Shown in pieces: positions 22,162 through 29,725 of a stretch of DNA of 37,699 nt. Below the pieces are notes generated by a model, which saw only the letters and a program-made list of their open reading frames with translations, was not told the DNA's origin and ran no database searches. The stretch comes from Micromonospora foliorum (lineage in GTDB: Bacteria; Actinomycetota; Actinomycetes; Mycobacteriales; Micromonosporaceae): NCBI RefSeq assembly GCF_022229015.1, contig NZ_JAKKFF010000532.1, positions 1 through 37,699 on the forward strand. The letters run 5' to 3'. Both the position numbers and the translations under genes were made by a program. How positions within the stretch are numbered: the first letter of the stretch is position 1; each line of letters starts with the position of its first letter.

Positions 22162-22856
22162 TTGTCGAACACCACCTTGCCGTCCCACTCCGGTCGATCA
22201 GCGACCCGCGCCCTGAGATCGGCCAACGCACTCGGCGACAGGCTCCGGGTGTTGAGAATGACGTTCTGCCCACCAGCGACCTCGTCGGCGAGTTTCTGCT
22301 CGAACTCCTCGCCATCGTAGCGGCCCTTCATACCCTCGGGCATCGGCTCACCTGCCCGCCGCCCGGCGGGGAACAAATCATTTGGCGACTTGACGTCCCA
22401 GTTCTCCCCGTTGGAATCGAGGAACTCACCCTGGTCCTTCTGGAATGCGGGATCGGAGTTGTCGAGTTCGGCCCGGCGGATCGGCCCGGGGATCTTCCCG
22501 TCCGCCTCGGCCGCGAGCCCGACCTCGGCCTCGATCCGGGACTTCGGGCTGATGTTGCCGTTGTGGGCCGGGTCGGCGGCGAGTTCCTCCAGTCGCCGGT
22601 CGTACTCGGGGGTGCCGGGCTTGGGGGTCTGGTATCCGTCGTCGCCGCCGGACGGGCGGCCCGGCGGGTCGCCGGAGTCGCCGCCGGGCCGACCGAGCTT
22701 GAACTCCGCGTCGGCGATGTCCTGCCCGCCGGTGACGCTCTCGGGCACCTCGCTGGAGTTGCGGTGCCGCTGTCCCGGTACGTCGCTGTCGCCGTCACCC
22801 GGACGCGACGGCGTTCCGCTGTCACCGTTTCCGCCGGGGGGCTTGGGTTTCGCCAT
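22158..22856 (-). CDS. Polymorphic toxin with PD-(D/E)XK-like C-terminal domain
   Basis: A 232-residue protein. Residues 1-85 are Gly/Pro/Asp-rich and probably disordered. From about 100 the sequence resembles the nuclease toxin domains found at the C-terminus of CdiA and type VII secretion effectors: helix SRIEAEVGLAAEADG (acidic E109/E111), GEFLDSNG (D147), then WDVKSP (D154-V-K156), then VILNTRSLS and a final helix and strand. This order fits a PD-(D/E)XK DNase such as the CdiA-EC869 type. It has no WXG domain of its own, so delivery may need the WXG protein encoded 10 bp upstream. The stop overlaps the pentapeptide-repeat gene. Toxicity is inferred. Confidence 0.75.
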   Translation of the reverse strand: MAKPKPPGGNGDSGTPSRPGDGDSDVPGQRHRNSSEVPESVTGGQDIADAEFKLGRPGGDSGDPPGRPSGGDDGYQTPKPGTPEYDRRLEELAADPAHNGNISPKSRIEAEVGLAAEADGKIPGPIRRAELDNSDPAFQKDQGEFLDSNGENWDVKSPNDLFPAGRRAGEPMPEGMKGRYDGEEFEQKLADEVAGGQNVILNTRSLSPSALADLRARVADRPEWDGKVVFDK

Positions 22857-22866
22857 CGTCTACGCC

Positions 22867-23568
22867 CTAGCCGTTCAGCAGCTTGGACAGGTTGGTGAGG
22901 CTGGAGATCAATGCAGCGACGTAGGTGAGGATGCGTCCGGCCCACTTGACCACGGCCGCCACGATCGACGCGGCGATCGCCGGGATGGTGACGACGAAGA
23001 TCGCCTCGATCGCCCACACGATCACGCGGGCCACCAGGTCGGCGATGAGGTCGCGGACGACATCACGGGTGAACGCCACCAGGTTCCCGGCGGCCTGGGT
23101 CGCGGCGGCCATCGCGGCGGAGATGCCGCTGAGCGCGTCGATGCCGGTGACGTTGTGCGCCATCAACCCCTGGTACGCCGTGGCGGCCTGCCCCTGCCAG
23201 CCGGGCAGGTCCACCCCGAGGTGGGTCTTCAGGTCGTTGGCCATGCTCTCCAGTTCGGCGGCCATGTTGTTCCAGGTCGCCGCGTGCGAGGTCACCACGT
23301 CGGGCATGCCGGTGAGTTGGTCGAGGATCTCGCGCAGCGGCTCGAAGTACTCCATCGCCCAGCCCAGCCCGTTGGCGAGCAGGGCGCTGAAGGGGTCCAG
23401 CACCGTCGCGACGGCCTCGACGCCGAACGCCGCACCGGCCAGGAGGTCGTCGACCCAACCCTCGCTGTGGATGGCGTCGACCAGGCCCTGGAAGCTGTCC
23501 GCGGCGGCCGCGCCGGTCCAGGGCTTGCGGGTCGACTGGACGTCGGCGATCAGCGACGCGTCGGTCAT
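22867..23568 (-). CDS. WXG-containing membrane protein, type VII secretion substrate-like
   Basis: A 233-residue protein starting at ATG 23568, overlapping the previous stop (ATGA). A helical region (about 60-140) holds W124-Q-G126 within GWQGQAATAY, the hairpin motif of WXG100/ESX substrates. The C-terminal 60 residues are strongly hydrophobic (VIVWAIEAIFVVTIPAIAASIVAAVV), suggesting membrane insertion or pore formation. It lies just upstream of the toxin gene, so it may carry or translocate the toxin. No ESX secretion machinery genes (EccC etc.) are present in the window. Confidence 0.82.
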   Translation of the reverse strand: MTDASLIADVQSTRKPWTGAAAADSFQGLVDAIHSEGWVDDLLAGAAFGVEAVATVLDPFSALLANGLGWAMEYFEPLREILDQLTGMPDVVTSHAATWNNMAAELESMANDLKTHLGVDLPGWQGQAATAYQGLMAHNVTGIDALSGISAAMAAATQAAGNLVAFTRDVVRDLIADLVARVIVWAIEAIFVVTIPAIAASIVAAVVKWAGRILTYVAALISSLTNLSKLLNG

Positions 23569-23891
23569 GACGCCGTGTCCAGTTGGCTGCCGACCTTGCG
23601 GATCGTGGTGTCGGAGTCCACGTCGGCGTTGGCGTAGTTGTCGGCGGTCGTGCCCAACCCCTTCACCACCAGGGACAGGTTCTCCTCGGCGTAGGCGATC
23701 AGCTCGTCCTGCCGAGTGTGCCGGCCCTCCAGGATCCCGGAGATCCACCCACACAACAGCCCGTACGCGGCGTCGTCCTGCGTGATGTGCGCGCTGGCGG
23801 TCTTGACCGCGCCGAAGCGGGCCCGCAGCGCCTCGATGTTGCGGGCGTGCTGGCGGATCTGTTCGGCGTCGACCTCGAACCCGCCGCTCAC
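23565..23891 (-). CDS. EspC-like type VII secretion protein
   Basis: A 108-residue protein, small and helical, with FEVDAEQIRQHARNIEAL near the start and a central GLLCGWISGIL hydrophobic turn; this resembles the EspC/DUF2580 family of ESX-associated proteins. The GTG start at 23891 lies 5 nt after the YbaB-like stop; an alternative ATG at 23945 would overlap that gene. Such proteins usually pair with WXG partners for export. The stop overlaps the next gene. Confidence 0.78.
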   Translation of the reverse strand: MSGGFEVDAEQIRQHARNIEALRARFGAVKTASAHITQDDAAYGLLCGWISGILEGRHTRQDELIAYAEENLSLVVKGLGTTADNYANADVDSDTTIRKVGSQLDTAS

Positions 23892-23895
23892 CGAC

Positions 23896-24333
23896 TCACC
23901 ACCGACTGTGCTGCTCGTCCGGGCCACCCAGCGGGGGCTCGGCATCGCGCAGTTGCTGCCCGACGCGTTCGGCGATCGCCCGCGCCGCGGGCGAATCGGT
24001 GCCCAGCGTGTCGCCGATGATCTCCTGAGCGCGGTCGGCCAGTTGCCGTTTGGCCGCAGCGATCGTGGTCATGATCGTTCGGGCGACGACATCGGGGGCG
24101 ACGCGTTGCACTCGCTGACCCATCTTCAGCTCGACAAGCGCGCCCACGGAGTCGACAGTGACCTCCACCAGCCCGTTGCCGTCGGCGACCGTCACCCGCA
24201 GTTCCTGGATGCGCTCGCTCATCGCGTCGGTGGCGGTCGCCAACTGGTCCAGGCGACCCTTCCACTCCGCGAGCCGATCCATGGCGCCGCCCGGGTCCAG
24301 CAGTCCCCCCGCGTGTGGAACCTCGGCCGTCAT
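23896..24333 (-). CDS. YbaB/EbfC-like nucleoid-associated family protein
   Basis: A 145-residue protein starting at ATG 24333 with GAGGGGAC upstream. A long helix (DRLAEWKGRLDQLATATDAMSERIQEL) is followed by strand-rich VTVADGNGLVEVTVDSVGALVELKMG and a second helix (VVARTIMTTIAAAKRQLADRAQE): the YbaB/EbfC fold. In actinobacteria this variant commonly starts ESX toxin loci. It may bind DNA or act as a chaperone; its part in this locus is unproved. It is the first gene of a five-gene coupled operon. Confidence 0.85.
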   Translation of the reverse strand: MTAEVPHAGGLLDPGGAMDRLAEWKGRLDQLATATDAMSERIQELRVTVADGNGLVEVTVDSVGALVELKMGQRVQRVAPDVVARTIMTTIAAAKRQLADRAQEIIGDTLGTDSPAARAIAERVGQQLRDAEPPLGGPDEQHSRW

Positions 24334-24460
24334 GTGTCCCCTCGGTCGCTCAAGGTGATCATGCTTAGCTGGGGGAGATTAACATGAGAGCGCCTGCACG
24401 AGTGTCCACCCGGGAGGCGGTAACCGCCCGTACGCTCGGCTCTGTGGTCTCATCGACGTC

Positions 24461-25297
24461 GTGACCGACGCGGCGTGGGAGTGGGACGAGACCTTGTACG
24501 CGGGCAGCGCCCGCCACTACCGCGTCGGCCGGATGCCCTACCCGACCGGCCTCGCCGAAGCGATCGGCACCGCCCTCGACCTCGACGGCACCGGCCGGCT
24601 CCTCGACGTCGGCTGTGGACCCGGATCGGTGACGCTGCTGCTCGCGCCCCTGTTCGAGTCGGCGGTGGGCCTCGACGCGGACCGGGACATGCTCGTCGAG
24701 GCCCAGCGCCGAGCCGACGAGGCCGGGGCCACAAACGTCGAGTGGCGGCACCTGCGCGCCGAGGCCCTGCCGGCCGACCTGGGTACGTTCCGGGTGGTCA
24801 CGTTCGCCCAGTCGTTCCACTGGATGGACCGGCCGCTCGTGGTTGGTCGCGTCCGCGACATGCTCACGCCCGACGGGGCCTGGGTCCACGTCGGTGCCAA
24901 TACGCACCAGGGCGTGACCGGGGACGACCCGCTGCCGTACCCCCGACCGCCCTGGCAGCAGATCGACGAGCTGGTGGCGAGCTACCTGGGACCGGCCCGC
25001 CGGGCCGGGCAGGGGTTGCTGCCGACGGGCACCCCCTCCGGCGAGGGAGAGATCATGCGCGCGGCGGGCTTCACCGGCCCCACCCGGATCACTGTCGAAC
25101 AGGGGATGGTGGTGGAACGCACCGTGAACGAGGTCACCTCGGCGGTGTTCTCGCTCTCCAGTGCGGCGCCACACCTGTTCGCCGACCGACTCCCGGACTT
25201 CGAGGCGGACCTGCGCCAGCTCCTGACCACGGCGGCACGGAACGGCCGCTTCGCCGAACGACGCCGCGACATCGACGTGGCGATCTGGCGCCCCTGA
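24461..25297 (+). CDS. Class I SAM-dependent methyltransferase
   Basis: A 278-residue enzyme transferring methyl groups from S-adenosylmethionine to an unknown acceptor. Motif I is LDVGCGPGS at 48-56, an acidic end of strand 2 follows in VGLDADRDML, and VVTFAQSFHWMDRP is a typical motif-IV region of the methyltransferase-11/UbiE-like group. The GTG start at 24461 has no strong ribosome binding site and may be leaderless. It is divergent from the YbaB operon. The stop lies inside the first copy of a 25-bp tandem repeat. Confidence 0.9.
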   Translation: MTDAAWEWDETLYAGSARHYRVGRMPYPTGLAEAIGTALDLDGTGRLLDVGCGPGSVTLLLAPLFESAVGLDADRDMLVEAQRRADEAGATNVEWRHLRAEALPADLGTFRVVTFAQSFHWMDRPLVVGRVRDMLTPDGAWVHVGANTHQGVTGDDPLPYPRPPWQQIDELVASYLGPARRAGQGLLPTGTPSGEGEIMRAAGFTGPTRITVEQGMVVERTVNEVTSAVFSLSSAAPHLFADRLPDFEADLRQLLTTAARNGRFAERRRDIDVAIWRP

Positions 25298-25392
25298 CGC
25301 TCGGTCGGGCGCGGGCGCCTGACGCTCGGTCGGGCGCGGGCGCCTGACGCTCGGTCGGGCGTGGGCGCCTGACGCTCGGTCGGGCGTGGGCC
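25293..25392. repeat. Four tandem 25-bp repeats
   Basis: Copies start with CCTGACGCTCGGTCGGGCG at 25293, 25318, 25343 and 25368, differing only at a C/T position and at the last base. The first copy contains the methyltransferase stop codon. They grade into the related repeats at 25384-25490. Confidence 0.9.
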
Positions 25393-25490
25393 CAGGCGAG
25401 AAAGCCTGCGGTCAGGCGCGGCGCGGGCCCAGGAGAGGAAGCGTTCGGTCAGGCGCGGGCGCGGGCCCAGGAGAGGAAGCGGTCGGTCAG
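25384..25490. repeat. Reiterated 3' end of the small zinc-ribbon gene
   Basis: A 23-bp block is identical at 25421-25443 and 25459-25481, 38 bp apart, and a degenerate third copy lies at 25384-25420. The copy at 25459 falls in the last codons of the adjacent minus-strand gene (FLSWARA), so the others look like downstream duplications of that coding end. Confidence 0.8.
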
Positions 25491-25691
25491 TCGGGCCGGG
25501 TCGACGTCGGTGAGGTGTTCGCTGGCCTCTGTTTGCAGCGTCGCCAGGTAGACGGTCAACGCGATCCGGTCGTGCCGATATTCGCCGAGCAGCCGTAGCT
25601 TCGCCGCCGAGCAGGGCCAGGCGATGCCGCACGCGGCGCAGCGCCAGGTGGGCCGGGTCGGCAGGTGGTTCCGGTAGCGACGGCGGGGCAT
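25449..25691 (-). CDS. Small zinc-ribbon-like protein
   Basis: An 80-residue protein starting at ATG 25691 behind AAGGAGAT. It has CAACGIAWPC (two Cys in CxxC plus a third), suggesting a zinc or redox site, then a helical region (LLGEYRHDRIALTVYLATLQTEASEHL) and ends FLSWARARA. I recall similar small proteins beside XRE/DUF397 pairs in actinomycetes, and here it is divergent from such a pair. The function is unknown. A longer frame to 25841 lacks a good start signal. Confidence 0.68.
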   Translation of the reverse strand: MPRRRYRNHLPTRPTWRCAACGIAWPCSAAKLRLLGEYRHDRIALTVYLATLQTEASEHLTDVDPARLTDRFLSWARARA

Positions 25692-25856
25692 GGGCGGATC
25701 TCCTTCGCGGTGGACGGGGGTCACCCCGCCCTCCCCGTCGGGGCGACCCCCGGACTGACGCCGACCGCCGGGCTCCTGCGCCTCCACCGGCCACGCCGTC
25801 TTCTGTGGACCAGCCTTGGGTGAGTTACGAGACAGATACACCGCGTAGCGATATGG

Positions 25857-25873
25857 TCCTCAGATATTTAGGA
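25857..25873. promoter_or_regulatory. Short imperfect palindrome upstream of the XRE gene
   Basis: TCCT and AGGA flank an AT-rich centre (CAGATATTT) in the otherwise GC-rich divergent gap. It may be an autoregulatory site for the XRE protein. Evidence is weak. Confidence 0.3.
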
Positions 25874-25890
25874 CATCCGATGGAGGAGCC

Positions 25891-26658
25891 GTGAACGATG
25901 CGCTTCGGGTGGCGCTCAGCGACACCGGGCACACCACCGAATCCCTCGCCGAGACCGTCGGCGTCGACCCGAAGACCGTGGGGCGCTGGTTGACCGAAGA
26001 CCGCATCCCGCATCCGCGGCACCGACTGGCGGCGGCGGAGGCACTCCACAAGGACGTGTCGGACATCTGGCCGGACACTTCAAGACGTCGTGACCCCATC
26101 TGGTTCCGTCCGTGGCAGGAGATCGAGCGTGAGGCCGTGTCGCTTCGGTCGTACGAGTCGACAGTTCTGCCGGGGTTGCTCCAGACCGAGGCGTACGCCC
26201 GCGCGGTGCTGACCGGCGCGGGCCTGATCCCCCGGGGTGAGATCGAGCGGCATCTCACGGTCCGACTCGGCCGGCAGGGCGTGCTCAAACGGGACGATCC
26301 GCCGCAGTTCACTGCGGTCGTCGACGAGGCGGTCATCCGCCGTCCGGTGGGCGGCCGGTCGACGATGCGCGAGCAACTGCTGGCTGTCGCGGCGGCGTGC
26401 GCCGAGCCGCACATCCGGGTGCATGTCGTGCCCAGCACGGTCGGCGCCTACGCCGGCCTCAACGGGCCGTTCGTGATCGCGCACAGCCACGACCACCGGG
26501 TCGCCGGCTACCTCGACAACCAACTTCAGGGACAAGTCGCTAGCGACCCCGACGACATCGCCGCCATGATGGCGGCATGGGAGAACGTGCGCGGGGAGGC
26601 GTTGTCCCACCGGCAGTCGGTCGACCTTATTCAGGAAGTGGCGGAGTCATGGAGCTGA
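25891..26658 (+). CDS. XRE-family regulator with DUF5753 domain
   Basis: A 255-residue protein with GTG start 25891 and GGAGGAG upstream. Residues of about 5-45 are an HTH (ESLAETVGVDPKTVGRWL). From about 75 the DUF5753 signature is clear: W-E-REA, LRSYESTVLPGLLQTEAYARAV, and later HVVPSTVGAYAGLNGPFVI. This architecture is abundant in actinomycetes and typically pairs with a DUF397 protein, forming regulator/antagonist modules like WhiJ-BldB-type pairs in morphological control. The downstream DUF397 start overlaps its stop by 10 nt. Confidence 0.92.
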   Translation: MNDALRVALSDTGHTTESLAETVGVDPKTVGRWLTEDRIPHPRHRLAAAEALHKDVSDIWPDTSRRRDPIWFRPWQEIEREAVSLRSYESTVLPGLLQTEAYARAVLTGAGLIPRGEIERHLTVRLGRQGVLKRDDPPQFTAVVDEAVIRRPVGGRSTMREQLLAVAAACAEPHIRVHVVPSTVGAYAGLNGPFVIAHSHDHRVAGYLDNQLQGQVASDPDDIAAMMAAWENVRGEALSHRQSVDLIQEVAESWS

Positions 26659-26840
26659 ACGGCGCCCGGTGGCGCAAGAGCAGCCGCAGCAGCGGCAACG
26701 GCGGCAACTGTGTCGAGGTCGCCGACAACCTGCCCGGCGTCATCGGCGTACGGGATTCAAAGGACCCGACCGGCCCGGCGCTCGCCTTCGCGCCCGCAGC
26801 CTGGCGCGCGTTCGTCAGCCAGCTCGCCCGGCGGGCCTGA
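26649..26840 (+). CDS. DUF397 domain protein
   Basis: A 63-residue protein starting at ATG 26649, overlapping the upstream gene by 10 nt. The family signature is complete: WRKSSRSSGNGGNCVEVAD, then VRDSKDPTGPALAF and a final W-x-x-F helix. It is the usual small partner of XRE/DUF5753 regulators, possibly neutralising them. Confidence 0.93.
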   Translation: MELNGARWRKSSRSSGNGGNCVEVADNLPGVIGVRDSKDPTGPALAFAPAAWRAFVSQLARRA

Positions 26841-26917
26841 ACGGCCCCTACGACCGTCGCAGCTCCGACCGATACCCGGCCCTGACAGCCCGGATTCGGC
26901 CCACCCCCACAACTCCG

Positions 26918-26972
26918 TCGAGATCTTGGACAGTTTCCGTTCGCGCCGAACGGAATCTGTCCAAGATCTCGA
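26918..26972. terminator. Long near-perfect hairpin after the DUF397 gene
   Basis: Two 26-nt arms (26918-26943 and 26947-26972) match at 25 of 26 positions around a CGC loop. It sits 77 bp after the DUF397 stop and could be a bidirectional terminator or a dispersed palindromic repeat. No T-run follows. Confidence 0.65.
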
Positions 26973-27057
26973 GGCTTGATGCCGGAAGGCTTGGTGGGCG
27001 GGCGCCGTCGTACCGGTAGAGGCCGGCGCGACCGTCTGCCTGGCGGGTCCGAACGTC

Positions 27058-27190
27058 GCCGACAGGCCGGTCCACCATCGCCGACAGACCGGCCGAAGCG
27101 ACGCCGACAGGCCAGCCGAGCGGCGCCGACAGGCCGGCCGAGGCGGCGCGACAGGCCAGCCGAGCGACGCCGACAGGCCGGCCGGCCGCC
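27058..27190. repeat. Six imperfect tandem repeats of about 22 bp
   Basis: Units begin GCCGACAGGCCGG and vary mainly in the last third. They fill most of the gap 26973-27225 with no believable gene. A minus-strand frame across it is repetitive and lacks a start signal. Confidence 0.75.
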
Positions 27191-27225
27191 GGCGGGGCGG
27201 CACGCTCACGGCCGGTACTCGCGCG

Positions 27226-27262
27226 AACGCCCGGCAGGTCCACAACTGACCTGCCGGGCGTT
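27226..27262 (-). terminator. Terminator of the FG-GAP gene
   Basis: A perfect 15-bp stem AACGCCCGGCAGGTC (27226-27240) against 27248-27262 with a 7-nt loop, just downstream of the minus-strand stop at 27275. Confidence 0.85.
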
Positions 27263-27274
27263 GCTGCGCTGAGC

Positions 27275-28933
27275 TCAGAACAGCGGGCCGCCGCTCTGCG
27301 GCCCGGCGATCCGGAGACCGTAGTTCAGCAGCGAGGCGACTTCGGGGCGCTCGGACAGACCACTCCATGTCTTGTTCTGCGGTACGAGCCCGCCGGCCGC
27401 ACCGTAGAACGGGTTGACGACCCCGGACGGATACCCGCCGAGGTCACCACTCACCTCTTCCCCAGGCGACGCCACGAGAGCGTCGAGCCCGCCGGTGCGG
27501 TCGAGGTTCAGCAGGGCGATGGAGGAGCCGAACCTGTCGCCAGTCTCGGACGCGTCCGGAACGGCCGAGTGGTTCTGGTCGAACGCCTGCGCACCGGACC
27601 CGGTCAGCCCGCCGGCGGACCCCTTGAGCAGGGTGACGCTGCCGGCCCCGGCCCGCGTGCCGATCTGGTCACCGGGGGCACCGACAAGCACGTCCGCCCG
27701 GCCGTCGCCAGTCACGTCGCCGACCGCCAGCACACCACCGAAGCGCTCGTCACTCGCCGGGTCGCCCGGCACGCCGGCCGTACGCTGCGTGATGACCTGC
27801 ACCCCACTGCTGGACAGGCCGGCGGCACGGCCGGGGAAGGCCGCGATGAGGCCGCCGTTGATGTCCGGGGTCTGGGCGCCGGAGGCCCCGACGACCACCT
27901 CGCCCAGCCCATCGCCGTTCACGTCGCCAACCGCGACCGCGTCACCCAGGTACCAGGCGACGGTGCCGGTCCCATCGTTGGGTTCGATGGCCGCACCGGT
28001 GACCGAGGTGGCACTGGTCAACGACACCCCACTCGGCGAGCCCCACATCAGGGTGACCATGCCGGTGCCGTCCCAGCTCACGCCGTCGTTCTCCCGAGGA
28101 GCGCCGATGACAAGGTCGTGGTACTTGTTGTTGTCGACCTTCCCGATGGCCAGCGTGTAGCCGAACTGGTCATTGGCCTCAGCCGCGCCAGGCACCGCGG
28201 CCAGGTCCTGATGAAGGTGCTGCGCGCCGGTGGCCGTGAGGCCGGCCGACCCACCGAAGAGGACGGTTACCGCGCCGGCCATCGCCTTGCTTCCGATCGC
28301 CTCTCCCCAGGCACCGACGGCGAGGTCCTCGCGGCCATCCCCGTTGATGTCGCCGGCCGCGAGGGCACCGCCGAACTGGTCGAAGCCCTCCGGGCTGTCC
28401 GGAACACCCGGCGAATCCTGGTTGAAGTGGATCGCCGAGTCGACCACCAGGCCGGTGCCGCTGCCCGGAATGACCCAGACCCCGCCGGCGTGGGTCTGGT
28501 TCTTGGGATCCGGCTCGTCGGGGTTGCCAATTGCCAGGTCGTCGAAACGGTCGCCGTTGAAGTCCCCCGCCACGAGGGCCATCCCGAACGCGTAGGAGCC
28601 GCCGCCGCCCGACATGACACCCATGAGGTAGTCGACCTTCGGGGCCGACGAGTAACGCACGCTGACCACGCCGGTCGGGTCCAATGGCAAGTTGTATTCG
28701 AACGGGTAACTGGTTACCGCGATGTCATCGACTCCGTCGCCGTCGAAGTCGGAGCGGCCCACACCTGTGCCCCGAAACCGGGTCGGCGTCTTCATCCAGG
28801 ACACCTTGTGGTGTTGAAGAGCGACGCCGTCCCGGGTGATCGTCCGTACGCTTTCCGCAGCCTTCGCCGGAGCACTGATTACCAGGCTGGCTAAGACAGT
28901 GGGAAGGACGAGAAAAGCTGTGCTTCGCTGCAT
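27275..28933 (-). CDS. Secreted FG-GAP (integrin-like beta-propeller) protein
   Basis: A 552-residue exported protein. ATG 28933 opens a signal peptide (QRSTAFLVLPTVLASLVI, cleavage near APAKAAES at about 27). About seven FG-GAP repeats follow, each with a Ca-binding DxDGDGxxD-type loop (DFDGDGVDD, DFNGDRFDD, DINGDGRED, DVNGDGLGE, DVTGDGRAD and two degenerate ones) and the FG-GxxxA-GD pattern. This predicts a seven-bladed propeller like the integrin alpha head. Such Streptomyces and Micromonospora proteins are extracellular; their ligands are mostly unknown. The upstream frame to 29089 is not considered coding. Confidence 0.92.
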   Translation of the reverse strand: MQRSTAFLVLPTVLASLVISAPAKAAESVRTITRDGVALQHHKVSWMKTPTRFRGTGVGRSDFDGDGVDDIAVTSYPFEYNLPLDPTGVVSVRYSSAPKVDYLMGVMSGGGGSYAFGMALVAGDFNGDRFDDLAIGNPDEPDPKNQTHAGGVWVIPGSGTGLVVDSAIHFNQDSPGVPDSPEGFDQFGGALAAGDINGDGREDLAVGAWGEAIGSKAMAGAVTVLFGGSAGLTATGAQHLHQDLAAVPGAAEANDQFGYTLAIGKVDNNKYHDLVIGAPRENDGVSWDGTGMVTLMWGSPSGVSLTSATSVTGAAIEPNDGTGTVAWYLGDAVAVGDVNGDGLGEVVVGASGAQTPDINGGLIAAFPGRAAGLSSSGVQVITQRTAGVPGDPASDERFGGVLAVGDVTGDGRADVLVGAPGDQIGTRAGAGSVTLLKGSAGGLTGSGAQAFDQNHSAVPDASETGDRFGSSIALLNLDRTGGLDALVASPGEEVSGDLGGYPSGVVNPFYGAAGGLVPQNKTWSGLSERPEVASLLNYGLRIAGPQSGGPLF

Positions 28934-29114
28934 AGAGACCCCGTTTCGATAGGTGCCTCGACACCATAGGCGGGCGATTAGGTTGTCGAAATGAGACGAA
29001 CGGGTAGTGGGCTGGAGGGGCGGGCGCGGACGGCGGGTACCGTCCGGGAGCCGACGGGCCGGAAACCGTCGTACACATGTTCTATCCACAGGCTGTGGAC
29101 GGCGGAGGGGATTG

Positions 29115-29669
29115 ATGGCTTACCAGCTCAGCGTGGTGGTCGCGGACGCTGAGCTGCTCCGCGAGCAGACCGCCGAGCTGGATCACGCGGTCCTCGGCGA
29201 GCTGCGACAGGACTTCGCGTTGCTGCCGGTCACCCCACAGTTAGTGGTCGAGCTGACCGGGTCCCTGCCGGATTTCGCGACGGACGACCGGAGCGCCGCG
29301 CGCCCGTTCGGCCTGGTGTTGTCGACGGCACTGGTCGAGGTGCTGACCCGCTGGTCGCAGTCGGGGCCGGTGGCCTACCTGGAGGCGGAGTTCGGCGGCG
29401 GCGCCGGCTACCAGTCGGCGGCGGTGTGGTTGGGCGGGGCGCTGTCCTGGGGTCCGGCCTTCGACGACGAGTTGGACGCGCCGCGCGAGCAGTGGCCGAT
29501 CAACGGGGCGCTGACCCGACTGGGCGTCGAACCCGGCACGTGGATCGACCCGTTCGCCGAACTGGGGTTGCACCTGGAGCGGAACACCGACGGCTGGCTG
29601 GCGCACGGGCGGCGTCGACTCAGCGCCGACTACTGGGATGAGCTGGTCGAACAGTGGGAAAACCAGTAA
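29115..29669 (+). CDS. Protein of unknown function
   Basis: A 184-residue soluble protein from ATG 29115, preceded by GGAGGGG. It is acidic, starts MAYQLSVVVADAELL, and has a helix (LRQDFALLPVTPQLVVEL), a hydrophobic segment (FGLVLSTALVEVLTRW), a Gly-rich turn (AEFGGGAGYQSAAVWLGG) and a Trp-rich C-terminus. There is no signal peptide. The composition recalls small immunity-like or SMI1/SUKH-like proteins, but I see no secure motif. It is followed 56 bp later by a secreted protein gene in the same direction. Confidence 0.7.
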   Translation: MAYQLSVVVADAELLREQTAELDHAVLGELRQDFALLPVTPQLVVELTGSLPDFATDDRSAARPFGLVLSTALVEVLTRWSQSGPVAYLEAEFGGGAGYQSAAVWLGGALSWGPAFDDELDAPREQWPINGALTRLGVEPGTWIDPFAELGLHLERNTDGWLAHGRRRLSADYWDELVEQWENQ

Positions 29670-29725
29670 TCCGGCCACCGGCAGCAACCTGAACGCTCCC
29701 GTTCCGTTGGGGACTGGGGGATTCC

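Noticed and set aside
25293..25392. A CRISPR array at the 25-bp tandem repeats
   Set aside because: The copies are directly adjacent with no spacers.
26848..27243. A minus-strand repetitive protein of 131 residues across the 22-bp repeats
   Set aside because: No ribosome binding site, and repetition comes from the DNA repeats; it runs across the hairpin at 26918-26972.
27569..28894. A 441-residue plus-strand open frame opposite the FG-GAP gene
   Set aside because: The minus strand has clear repeats and a signal peptide; the plus frame is a codon-bias shadow with no start signal.
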